A stretch of 48,479 bases of DNA from Clostridiales bacterium (GTDB taxonomy: Bacteria > Bacillota > Clostridia > Christensenellales > Aristaeellaceae). Within the stretch, counting starts at the first letter, position 1; every line of letters starts with the position of its first letter. The notes below the pieces were generated by a model. The model ran no database searches, was not told where the DNA came from, and saw only the letters and a program-made list of their open reading frames with translations. The translations under genes and the position numbers were made by a program. Where the stretch lies: assembly GCA_012729115.1 (NCBI GenBank), contig JAAYDR010000016.1:1-48479 (forward strand), given 5' to 3'. Shown piece after piece: positions 10,362-17,647 of this stretch.

Positions 10362-11054
10362 TTATTCCATCAGCGCATCTTTCAGCAGCTCAATGGCGTG
10401 CTTCTCCACCCTGGATACATAGGAGCGGGAGATGCCCAGCAGCTCAGCGATTTCATGCTGGGGATGGGCTCTGCCATCCAAAAGGCCGTAGCGCATTTTT
10501 AGCACCAGCCTTTCTCTCTCCGGCAAGGTAGGAAGTATCTCCCGGATCTTGCTCAGGGTGATTCGCCGGCGCACCTCATCCTCCACAATGTCCGGTGATG
10601 TGCCCAGGATATCCACAAAGGATACTGCGTTGCCGTCGCTGTCCGTGCCCAGGGGCTCGTTCAGGCTGATGTCTGCCTGCTGTTTGCGGCTTTGGCGCAG
10701 GCACATCAGCACCTCGTTTTCTATGCAGCGGGCCGCATAGGTGGACAGGGAGGTGCCCGTGTTCATGTTGAAGGTACGGATGGCCTTGATAAGGCCTACT
10801 GCGCCGATGGAAATCAGATCGTCAAAGGTGCAGCCCGGCACCTTGTATTTTCTGGCCACATGAACCACCAGGCGCAGGTTGTGCTCAATGAGGCGTTGGC
10901 GTGCCTCATCGCTTCCCGCTTTCATCTCCAGCAGCGCCTCCTGTTCCTGGGCAGGGCTTAGGGGCCTTTTGAAGTTCTGATGACCGGAGATGTACCCCAG
11001 AAGGAATAGGCAGTCTTTCACCAGCCAAAGCAAGAATGCGGAAATCAAAGTCAT
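10362..11054 (-). CDS. sigK: Sporulation sigma factor SigK (with pro-sequence)
   Basis: This is an RNA polymerase sigma factor of 230 residues, the late mother-cell factor of sporulation. The first 20 or so residues (MTLISAFLLWLVKDC...) form the hydrophobic pro-sequence that is cut off in B. subtilis to activate SigK. Region 2 (RLIEHNLRLVVHVARKY, DDLISIGAVGLIKA) and region 4 with a helix-turn-helix (ISRSYVSRVE) follow. The gene is uninterrupted, with no skin-type element. Upstream on the minus strand is CATACATA (11099-11092), close to a sigma-E -10 element, but I see no good -35. SigK is preferred over SigE because of the length and pro-sequence type. It is convergent with rpoC. Confidence 0.93.
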   Translation of the reverse strand: MTLISAFLLWLVKDCLFLLGYISGHQNFKRPLSPAQEQEALLEMKAGSDEARQRLIEHNLRLVVHVARKYKVPGCTFDDLISIGAVGLIKAIRTFNMNTGTSLSTYAARCIENEVLMCLRQSRKQQADISLNEPLGTDSDGNAVSFVDILGTSPDIVEDEVRRRITLSKIREILPTLPERERLVLKMRYGLLDGRAHPQHEIAELLGISRSYVSRVEKHAIELLKDALME

Positions 11055-11138
11055 CCCCCCATGAGGAGACTATGTCGTCCCGGCTTGACCCTATGTATGG
11101 CTGGTTGGGCTGCAGGCCCAGGTTTCCTTTTCCAAAGC

Positions 11139-11167
11139 TTGTGAAAAAGACAGCAATATGATATCAT
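11139..11167 (+). promoter_or_regulatory. Promoter of rex-vanW with Rex-like half site
   Basis: TTGTGA (11139-11144) and TATCAT (11162-11167) are 17 bases apart. TTGTGAA matches the left half of a Rex operator, but the right half (TTCACAA) is absent. A second -10-like TATGAT lies at 11172-11177. Confidence 0.55.
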
Positions 11168-11188
11168 CGACTATGATAAGAGAAGTCA

Positions 11189-11209
11189 AACCGTAGGAAA
11201 CCTACGGTT
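11189..11209 (+). promoter_or_regulatory. Perfect 9-bp inverted repeat in the rex leader
   Basis: AACCGTAGG and CCTACGGTT flank a 3-base AAA centre. It lies 15 to 40 nt after the predicted start and 50 bases before the rex ATG. It could be an operator or an RNA hairpin. No U run follows, so it is not a simple terminator. Confidence 0.5.
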
Positions 11210-11260
11210 GTTGAGTTCCCGGTTTTGGATGTTCCGATTTACCACCCAAGGAGGCACATT

Positions 11261-11893
11261 ATGGCAGGATACGTATCAGACGCAGTCATCCGTAGGCTTC
11301 CGGGCTATTACCGGCATTTACAGGAGCTGGAAAGAGAAGGGGCACAGCAGATTTCCTCCCAGGAGTTGGGGGCAAGAATGAATCTCACCGCATCCCAGAT
11401 TCGGCAGGATATCAACTGCTTTGGCGGCTTCGGCAGGCAGGGATACGGCTATTCGGTTCCCGAGCTTCGGGAAAACATCGGTCGCATTTTGGGTATCGAT
11501 CGGATACATTCCATGCTCATCGTGGGTGCGGGCAATATTGGCCGTGCCATTGCCAATTCCAATTCCTTTGAGGCCAGCGGCTTTCAGACCACCGCGATTT
11601 TCGACGTCGACCCGCAGAAGATCGGCACCCGGATTGGCGATTTGACGGTCATGGACATGGCGGATATTCACGACTACATTGCGGACAATAAGGTTGATAT
11701 CTGCGTGCTCGCGGTTCCGGCGAACATCGCGCAGGCGGTGGCTCAGGAGCTCAGCAGCTATGGCATCGAGGCATTTTGGAATTTTGCCCCGGTGGATTTG
11801 AAACTGCCGGAGGGCTGTGTGCTCATGAATGTCCATTTGGAGGAAGGCTTGCAGGTCCTTTCCTACCGGATGCTGAACAAGCGGCCCCGGTAA
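11261..11893 (+). CDS. rex: Redox-sensing transcriptional repressor Rex
   Basis: This 210-residue repressor senses the NADH/NAD+ ratio and controls fermentation and anaerobic redox genes. The N-terminal winged helix (about 10-75) contains NLTASQIRQDINCFGGFG, the DNA-recognition segment. A Rossmann domain follows with the nucleotide loop VGAGNIGRA near residue 90 and a C-terminal swapping helix. The ATG at 11261 has AAGGAGG 6 bases upstream; the longer open frame from 11225 lacks a ribosome site. vanW follows after 24 bases and is likely co-transcribed. A half Rex-like site at its promoter hints at autoregulation. Confidence 0.96.
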   Translation: MAGYVSDAVIRRLPGYYRHLQELEREGAQQISSQELGARMNLTASQIRQDINCFGGFGRQGYGYSVPELRENIGRILGIDRIHSMLIVGAGNIGRAIANSNSFEASGFQTTAIFDVDPQKIGTRIGDLTVMDMADIHDYIADNKVDICVLAVPANIAQAVAQELSSYGIEAFWNFAPVDLKLPEGCVLMNVHLEEGLQVLSYRMLNKRPR

Positions 11894-11917
11894 CCAATGG
11901 TAAGGGAGGATTTTTCC

Positions 11918-13801
11918 ATGGCAACATGGGATGATCAGGATTTGAATCATCCGGAGCTATATATCCCCCGGCCCCATCCCAAGGTCAGACAGGCACCTGT
12001 TCAGATTCGAAACCAGGCAGGGGAGTTTGCCCTGCCGGTTTCGCTTTATACAAGGGCCATGGATGCGCCTCCCGGCGGGGACAGCCCCATCCGGGGAGAG
12101 CCATCCCAAGACCCTGCGGTGGGCGGGGATTACATCTTTGACGAAGATCTGGATTGGAATACAGCCCTGGGCCTCATTCCCCAGCATGATGAAGCGCATT
12201 CTTCCCAGGCCCAAGGGAAAAGTTCCTCACCGCCCCCCAAAAGCAAAAAGCCTACTGAGGGCTCCGGGAAATCCAAGGGGAAGAATGAAAGGGACAAGTC
12301 CCCCCAGGGTACAGGCTTTTTTGCAAGCCCCTATTGGTATGTGGGGCTTATTACCCTTTGCCTGGCAGCCCTGGCCTTCGTGGTGGTGATGATGATGCCC
12401 CAGATGGCCGGTTATTTCTGGAGGGATGTGGGCAACTATGCCTTCGTCAATGGGGAGATTCTGCGCTATGACAAGCAGATTGCCAGCAATTACAGGCAGT
12501 CCAGGGAATACCTCCAGCAGCAGGTGATTTATCCGGGAGTGTTTGTGGATGGGATTCACGTGGGCGGCATGACCGTGGAGGAGGCACAGGCAGTCCTGGT
12601 CGGCCCCCAGTCAGCCCAGGAGAATCTGTTTTCTGTTGGTGTCGCCATCGGCAATAAAACGTGGACTTTTGACAACAGCAATGTGCCCGCCACCCGCGAT
12701 GTGGGCAATGTGCTACAGCAGGCTTATGCCGTGGGCAGAACCAATACCACCGCTACCCTGGGAACCCAGATCACGCCCTTTCGGGAAAGGCTCAATACGG
12801 TCATGGCCCTGAGGGAGTCAGGGGTGAATCTGAATGCGAAAGCAGCCTATGACCGTGAGCGTGTCCGCACATTGGTGGATGAGATCGTAAATGCTGTCAA
12901 CCGTCCTCCTCAGGATGCGGCTCTTCGCAGCATTGACATCGCCACTCACACCCTGTTGTTTACCGATGAGCAGGTGGGCGTGGCTGTGGATGGGGAAGAA
13001 CTGTACCGGAAGGTGACGGCCAGCCTGGACCGCTGGGAGAAAGGAACTGTCATCACCGTGGAGCCTGTGCTGACCCAGCCCAAGGTGACAAAGGCGCAGC
13101 TTACGGCCAACTTTCAGCGCATCTCCGCCTATACCACGGATACCACCAAAGATGGCAACCGCAACAACAACATTAACCTGGCTTGTCAGGCCATCACCAG
13201 CACCGTGCTGATGCCCGGCGAGACCTTCAGCTTCAACCAGGCAACCGGGCAGCGCACCATCGAGAAGGGGTACAGGGAGGCCGGGGCCATCTCGGCGGGA
13301 CAGAGCATCGATGAGGTGGGTGGAGGCATTTGCCAGGTTTCGTCCACGCTGTTTAATGCGGTGGCACGGGCGGACCTGGAGATCGTCAGCCGCAGCCCCC
13401 ACGCCTGGCCTGTCACTTATGTGAACAAGGGAGAGGACGCCACGGTGAACTGGCCCAATCTGGATTTCCAGTTCAGAAACAATAAAAGCACCCCTGTGTA
13501 CATCGTGGCCTACTATCAAAACCGCAAGTGTTCCGCGGAGATCTGGGGCTTTCCTTTGGGAGAGAATGTCACCATCGACCTTAGATCCAAGGTGGTAAAA
13601 ACCATTGAACCGCCCCTGGATGTGCGCTATGTGATCAATCCCAACATGGCTCCCGGCACCAGCAAGGAGACCATCAAATCAAGAACCGGCTATGTTGTGG
13701 ATACCTACAAGGTCTGGTACCAAAACGGGACAGAGGTCAAACGGGAAAAGTTTCACACCAGCACCTACAAGGCATACCAAAGGACGATTGAATACAATTA
13801 G
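11918..13801 (+). CDS. VanW-domain membrane-anchored envelope protein
   Basis: This 627-residue protein begins with about 130 proline-, serine- and lysine-rich cytoplasmic residues, followed by one membrane helix (about 141-162). The extracytoplasmic part has a peptidoglycan-binding-4-like segment near VFVDGIHVGGMTVEEAQ, a second related stretch, and a VanW domain (about 400-545) with the invariant GGGICQVSSTLF. A C-terminal G5-like beta segment follows. VanW proteins accompany some vancomycin-resistance clusters but are common, uncharacterised wall proteins of Gram-positives; no van ligase is nearby, so resistance is not implied. The start at 11918 has AAGGGAGGA upstream; the frame begins seven codons earlier. 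It is downstream of rex in one operon. Confidence 0.9.
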   Translation: MATWDDQDLNHPELYIPRPHPKVRQAPVQIRNQAGEFALPVSLYTRAMDAPPGGDSPIRGEPSQDPAVGGDYIFDEDLDWNTALGLIPQHDEAHSSQAQGKSSSPPPKSKKPTEGSGKSKGKNERDKSPQGTGFFASPYWYVGLITLCLAALAFVVVMMMPQMAGYFWRDVGNYAFVNGEILRYDKQIASNYRQSREYLQQQVIYPGVFVDGIHVGGMTVEEAQAVLVGPQSAQENLFSVGVAIGNKTWTFDNSNVPATRDVGNVLQQAYAVGRTNTTATLGTQITPFRERLNTVMALRESGVNLNAKAAYDRERVRTLVDEIVNAVNRPPQDAALRSIDIATHTLLFTDEQVGVAVDGEELYRKVTASLDRWEKGTVITVEPVLTQPKVTKAQLTANFQRISAYTTDTTKDGNRNNNINLACQAITSTVLMPGETFSFNQATGQRTIEKGYREAGAISAGQSIDEVGGGICQVSSTLFNAVARADLEIVSRSPHAWPVTYVNKGEDATVNWPNLDFQFRNNKSTPVYIVAYYQNRKCSAEIWGFPLGENVTIDLRSKVVKTIEPPLDVRYVINPNMAPGTSKETIKSRTGYVVDTYKVWYQNGTEVKREKFHTSTYKAYQRTIEYN

Positions 13802-13808
13802 TGGGTAT

Positions 13809-13853
13809 GCAAAGAGCAGCTCCCCCGGGAAGGCCGGTGGAGCTGCTCTTTGC
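13809..13853 (+). terminator. 15-bp perfect hairpin between vanW and uppP
   Basis: Arms 13809-13823 and 13839-13853 are perfectly complementary. It separates two convergent genes and can act on both, although neither side has a long U run. Confidence 0.75.
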
Positions 13854-13864
13854 GTAAAGCCTCT

Positions 13865-14722
13865 TTACGCACCGGTGAACATCCTGGCCGTGGCGTCTGT
13901 AAGTTCCAGCGGCGCATCCGTCAGAATCCCTGTCATCTGCAGCACGATCACCACAATGCCCAACACGATCACATAGAGGGCGAACCAGTTAAGGGAAGCT
14001 TTGGCAATTACTTTCAACATGAAACGGATAGCCAGATAGCCTACCAGTGCGGCTACGACCATGCCCACGACAATAGCGGGCAGATCGCTGATGGCGGAGA
14101 GGCCGCCGGTTTTAACCACTTCGTATCCCTCGGAAAGCATGCCCGCCACGATGGCAGGTGCACTCATCATAAAGCTGAATTTGGCGGCCCGCTCCCGGTT
14201 CAGGCCTGAGGCCACACCGCCAAAGATGGTGGACCCGCTGCGGCTCACTCCCGGCAGCATACCGATCGCCTGCATGATGCCCATGGCCAGGGCCTGGAGG
14301 ATGCCCAGGGGTTTATCCACCCTGCCAAGACACTCGCGGCGGCGGGCCATCCATTGGGTAAGCAGCAGCAGTAACCCGGTAAACAGGAAGCAGGCACCCA
14401 GAATGACGTTATGGACTTCATAGTAATCCAGCAGATCGTCAAAGAGGATCTTCCCCGCAAGCGCGGGAAGGGAAGCAATGAACAGCAGCAGGAGCGTTTT
14501 ATTTTGAATGGGGTGGCGGAGCATATCCCACCATTCCTTCCAAAAGACAACCAGCACTGCCAGCAGGGTTCCCACATGGAGCAGGATGTTGAACAGAAGC
14601 TGATGCTCCATGCCAATCCCAAAGAGAGCCTGCAACAGGTTTAGATGACCGCTGGAGGAGATGGGCAGGAACTCAGCCAGCCCTTGGATGAAGCCCAGAA
14701 GCGCCGCAGTCAGGATGCTCAT
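13865..14722 (-). CDS. uppP: Undecaprenyl-diphosphatase (BacA/UppP)
   Basis: This 285-residue integral membrane enzyme dephosphorylates undecaprenyl diphosphate to recycle the lipid carrier of wall synthesis. The two family signatures are clear: EFLPISSSGH near residue 17 and PGVSRSGST near residue 155, with about eight hydrophobic segments. High activity of this family gives bacitracin tolerance. The ATG has AAAGGAAC 7 bases upstream. It is a single-gene unit with its own promoter. Confidence 0.95.
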   Translation of the reverse strand: MSILTAALLGFIQGLAEFLPISSSGHLNLLQALFGIGMEHQLLFNILLHVGTLLAVLVVFWKEWWDMLRHPIQNKTLLLLFIASLPALAGKILFDDLLDYYEVHNVILGACFLFTGLLLLLTQWMARRRECLGRVDKPLGILQALAMGIMQAIGMLPGVSRSGSTIFGGVASGLNRERAAKFSFMMSAPAIVAGMLSEGYEVVKTGGLSAISDLPAIVVGMVVAALVGYLAIRFMLKVIAKASLNWFALYVIVLGIVVIVLQMTGILTDAPLELTDATARMFTGA

Positions 14723-14764
14723 GATATCGTTCCTTTCATGGATGGATGGGATGCATGCTTCTCC

Positions 14765-14793
14765 AGTATACTATGTTTTCCGGGGCCTGTCAC
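14765..14793 (-). promoter_or_regulatory. Sigma-A promoter of uppP
   Basis: On the minus strand, GTGACA (14793-14788) and TATACT (14770-14765) are 17 bases apart. Confidence 0.7.
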
Positions 14794-14843
14794 GGGGGAG
14801 ATGCGGTAAGCTGCCCTCACTGTTCCTCTAGGAGAAAATGTGG

Positions 14844-14849
14844 TAGAAT
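14844..14849 (+). promoter_or_regulatory. Extended -10 element before the ComEC-like gene
   Basis: TGG precedes TAGAAT (extended -10). The -35 17 bases upstream (TGTTCC) is weak. The ATG lies 26 bases downstream. Confidence 0.5.
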
Positions 14850-14875
14850 CAGGTGATCGGAAGGAGGAGAGGATC

Positions 14876-15799
14876 ATGCGGCGGATGAAGGCGAACCATC
14901 TTGTGGCAATCGGCATCCTGTTTGTGGGCATGTTGGCCATTGCCCTGACATCCCCCCAGGTTCATCTAAAGGGCTCGGGTGCCCATGCCGAGGCTCCGGA
15001 AGGCTTACGCCCCCTCCGGCATTCCAACACACCTTCGGTCCTGTTTCTCAATGTGGGGAAGGCGGACTGCGCTCTGGTGTTTCTGGGGAAGGAAATTTGG
15101 ATGATCGACACAGGTTCCAAGGCTGCGGCGGACGCCATGCTCCGCACGCTGGACACCTTCGGCGTAGAAACCCTGGCAGGGGTGTTTGTCACCCATACGG
15201 ACAAGGATCATGTGGGCGGGCTCAAACCCCTGCTTAAATCCGGTGTAACGGTGGAGCATCTCTATACTCCCATGCTGCATACGGAAAAGAGCGACAAGGA
15301 TCATCCTGTGTATAAGGCCGCCCAGAAATATCAGATTCCCTTTACCTGGCTTTCTGCCGGGGACAGCTTGGATGCAGGAGAAGAAGCCCGCTTTACCGTG
15401 CTGGGGCCCATTAGTTTGACGCCGGACAGCGAGAACAACAATTCCCTGGTCATGCTGCTGGACAGCCCGGACGGCACCATCCTTTTCACCGGAGATATGG
15501 AATTTCTCCAGGAGGAAGAACTGCTTCGGGCCGGAGTAATCCCCAAGGCGGATGTGCTCAAGGTCGCGCACCACGGGGAGGACGATGCCAGTTCCAGCGC
15601 CCTCATTGGCACGGTACGGCCTCAGTGGGCGGTCATCTCCACCAACAGCCAGGAGGAGCCGGATACCCCAAGCCCGAAGGTTATCAAGCTTCTGTGGGCG
15701 GTGGATGCCGGGGTTGCGGTTACCCAGGATGCGGCCTATGGGATTTTGGTTACCCTCTCCCAGGGAGTTGCTACGGCCGAAGCCGTGAGCGAGCCATGA
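14876..15799 (+). CDS. Anchored ComEC-like metallo-beta-lactamase protein
   Basis: This 307-residue protein resembles the metallo-beta-lactamase domain found at the C-terminus of the DNA uptake channel ComEC, but stands alone. After a signal or anchor segment (about 8-25) comes a metallo-hydrolase fold with THTDKDHVGG, LFTGD and VLKVAHHG. The aspartate-rich first motif is the ComEC/Rec2 form. Such proteins are thought to act outside the membrane, possibly as nucleases; the substrate is unknown. The ATG at 14876 follows AAGGAGG; the frame opens 12 codons earlier at a GTG without support. A strong terminator follows. Confidence 0.88.
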   Translation: MRRMKANHLVAIGILFVGMLAIALTSPQVHLKGSGAHAEAPEGLRPLRHSNTPSVLFLNVGKADCALVFLGKEIWMIDTGSKAAADAMLRTLDTFGVETLAGVFVTHTDKDHVGGLKPLLKSGVTVEHLYTPMLHTEKSDKDHPVYKAAQKYQIPFTWLSAGDSLDAGEEARFTVLGPISLTPDSENNNSLVMLLDSPDGTILFTGDMEFLQEEELLRAGVIPKADVLKVAHHGEDDASSSALIGTVRPQWAVISTNSQEEPDTPSPKVIKLLWAVDAGVAVTQDAAYGILVTLSQGVATAEAVSEP

Positions 15800-15818
15800 T
15801 TGCTCACCCTTCCTTCTT

Positions 15819-15860
15819 GCCCGCATAGGATGGTCTGGAACACACAGCCCCTATGCGGGC
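15819..15860 (+). terminator. Intrinsic terminator after the ComEC-like gene
   Basis: Perfect 11-bp arms (15819-15829 and 15850-15860) are followed by TTT. Confidence 0.75.
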
Positions 15861-15911
15861 TTTGTATGGAGGCTGCATCCGGCCTATCCCGCCCATCAAG
15901 GAGGAATCTTT

Positions 15912-16613
15912 ATGCAACATCAGGCCTGTGGCTGTCAGGTCTGCGGCCAGACTCGTTTCTCCTCGCATGATCCCTGTGATTGCAAACCACCCTCATCCGA
16001 CTGCAGGGTTCCCAGACCCCCCAGGCCGCCCAAGTGCATTACCGGACCCAACGTGCTTCTGGACAGAATCATCTGCTCCGAACGCAAATGCTTCCCGTCC
16101 CTGTGCACACACCTAACCGTTACCGACCTGCCCTGCCGGGCTCAGGCTCCCTTTTCCCTGCTCATGGTACAGCAAAGCGGCGCCAACCCCTGGTGGATGC
16201 CGCTGGAAAATTCCGGGCCATGCTCCCGGCTGTGCATTCGGGTCTGCATTCCGGTCTGCTGCCAGATCAGGGATGCCTGTGGCTGCTTCTTCTCCGGTGC
16301 CGGCGTGGTGGAGGTGGAAACCTGCCTGTCTCCCACCTGCGCCCCATCGGAATGCTGGCGGCATACCTTGGTGATCGTTCCCTGCGTGCGGTTGTGCTCC
16401 CCGCCGGTCTGCTCCCAGGATTGCGTTTTTACTGTTCAGCTGGAGGTTTCGCTGGATCTGTATCTCATAAGGCCGGAACCCTTTCAGATAAGGGCTTCCC
16501 AGCCCGCTTGCCCGGATCTGCCGCTGTATCCCCAGCCCTGTCGGTCTACTCCATCTTGTTGGCCACAATGCCCAGAAGACCCGGACCGGTGTGGATGGCC
16601 AAAACAGGGCTGA
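15912..16613 (+). CDS. Cysteine-rich protein of unknown function
   Basis: This 233-residue protein contains 30 cysteines, many in CxC, CxxC and CC pairs, plus many prolines. AAGGAGG precedes the ATG at a normal distance, which supports translation. I see no signal peptide or membrane helix. The central part (about 45-190) alternates hydrophobic and charged residues as in a beta-rich domain, and the segment CIPVCCQIRDACGCFFSG recalls cysteine-rich spore-coat or SPOCS-type proteins; this is a resemblance only. The last 22 codons overlap the 3' end of the convergent degV gene in antisense, so the original stop codon may have been lost. No promoter is obvious. In a spore-former a coat or exosporium role is the most attractive guess. 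Confidence 0.7.
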   Translation: MQHQACGCQVCGQTRFSSHDPCDCKPPSSDCRVPRPPRPPKCITGPNVLLDRIICSERKCFPSLCTHLTVTDLPCRAQAPFSLLMVQQSGANPWWMPLENSGPCSRLCIRVCIPVCCQIRDACGCFFSGAGVVEVETCLSPTCAPSECWRHTLVIVPCVRLCSPPVCSQDCVFTVQLEVSLDLYLIRPEPFQIRASQPACPDLPLYPQPCRSTPSCWPQCPEDPDRCGWPKQG

Positions 16614-17403
16614 CCGGGCTGATGAACGATTCCGCGATGTTCAGTTGAGCCTTCAGCTTCTCCAGAAGCAGTTGGGCATCCTCCAAGGCATGGCCGTGGA
16701 CCACGGAGAGGCTGAGCTTGGCTTGGCCAAAGTACCTCACGGCCTCCTGTACCATGGCTTCAATGGCATTCTTATAGCCGCGGGCCTTGGCCAGGGTCTC
16801 ATAGACACCTTCCTTGTTGACAAAGATGACGGGTTTTATTTGCAAAATACTGCCCACCACGCCTTCCACCAAACCGATGCGGCCGCCTTTGCGGAGATAC
16901 TCCAGCGTACGGATGACGAACGTGCCTAGCTGTGTGCTTCGCACCACCTGGGCTTTTTGAATGGCCTCCTCTACACCAAGGCCCTGCTGGAGGGCTTTGG
17001 CCGCAGCCAGCACCATCATGCCCAGGCCTGTGGACAGGGTGAGGGAATCCACCACGCGGATGTTCATCCGGTCCTGATAGTCTTCCGCCAGCATCCTTAC
17101 CATGTGGCAGGTGCCGCTGAGACCGGAGGAAATGCTCAGATGAATCACATCCGTCACGCCCTCTGCGACAAGTTCGTCATAGAGATTGGTTACATCCTCC
17201 GGCAGGGGAAGGCTGGTTTTGGGCAGTTCCCTCTCCAGAAGCTCATAGAGCTCCTCCTGGTCGATATCAATCCGGTCCCGGTATTCCGCATTCTGGCAGG
17301 TTACCCGCAGAGAAATCATGCGGATGTGATGGGCAGCAAGCTGCTCATCGCTTAAATCACAGGATGAGTCTGTGATAATGACCGTTTTTCGTTCTAGCGC
17401 CAT
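16546..17403 (-). CDS. DegV-family fatty-acid-binding protein
   Basis: This 285-residue protein belongs to the DegV family, which binds a fatty acid and, as FakB, presents it to the kinase FakA for phosphorylation in phospholipid synthesis. The N-terminus VIITDSSCDLSDEQ and the lipid-site motif HLSISSGLSGTCHM near residue 90 are typical, as is the later LRKGGRIG. AAGGGGG lies 9 bases upstream of the ATG. No fakA is visible here. It has its own strong promoter, and its 3' end overlaps the cysteine-rich gene by 68 bases in opposite orientation. Confidence 0.93.
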   Translation of the reverse strand: MALERKTVIITDSSCDLSDEQLAAHHIRMISLRVTCQNAEYRDRIDIDQEELYELLERELPKTSLPLPEDVTNLYDELVAEGVTDVIHLSISSGLSGTCHMVRMLAEDYQDRMNIRVVDSLTLSTGLGMMVLAAAKALQQGLGVEEAIQKAQVVRSTQLGTFVIRTLEYLRKGGRIGLVEGVVGSILQIKPVIFVNKEGVYETLAKARGYKNAIEAMVQEAVRYFGQAKLSLSVVHGHALEDAQLLLEKLKAQLNIAESFISPVSPVLAIHTGPGLLGIVANKME

Positions 17404-17470
17404 GCGTGTGTCCCCCTTGAGTTGGATAGAAAGAAAAGGGACGAATGGCTTCCAATTCTTCCCTTATGCC

Positions 17471-17498
17471 ATTATACCATGGAGGAGGGGATAGTCAA
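17471..17498 (-). promoter_or_regulatory. Sigma-A promoter of degV
   Basis: On the minus strand, TTGACT (17498-17493) and a perfect TATAAT (17476-17471) are 16 bases apart, with TG one base before the -10. Confidence 0.85.
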
Positions 17499-17561
17499 AC
17501 ACAAATCGACTGGTAAGGACGTTGCAAGGCCGTAACCTTCCTTACAAATCCCCTGCCTTTA

Positions 17562-17590
17562 TTGACAAACCTACCCCGTTGCATTAGTAT
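17562..17590 (+). promoter_or_regulatory. Sigma-A promoter of the giant SdrD-B protein gene
   Basis: TTGACA (17562-17567) and TAGTAT (17585-17590) are 17 bases apart. It is divergent from the degV promoter with about 60 bases between the two -35 boxes. Confidence 0.8.
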
Positions 17591-17647
17591 AAACTTGTTT
17601 GAATGCAAGTATTTGCGCTATTTTTATGGGCGGAGGAAGAGAGAAGA

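Noticed and set aside
11918-13801. VanW protein considered as evidence of a vancomycin-resistance cluster
   Set aside because: No VanA/B-type ligase, VanH, VanX or VanRS gene is present; VanW-domain proteins are common in Clostridia.
15980-16648. Alternative plus-strand frame of 222 codons overlapping the cysteine-rich gene
   Set aside because: It lacks a ribosome site and repeated cysteine pattern; the frame starting at 15912 has AAGGAGG.
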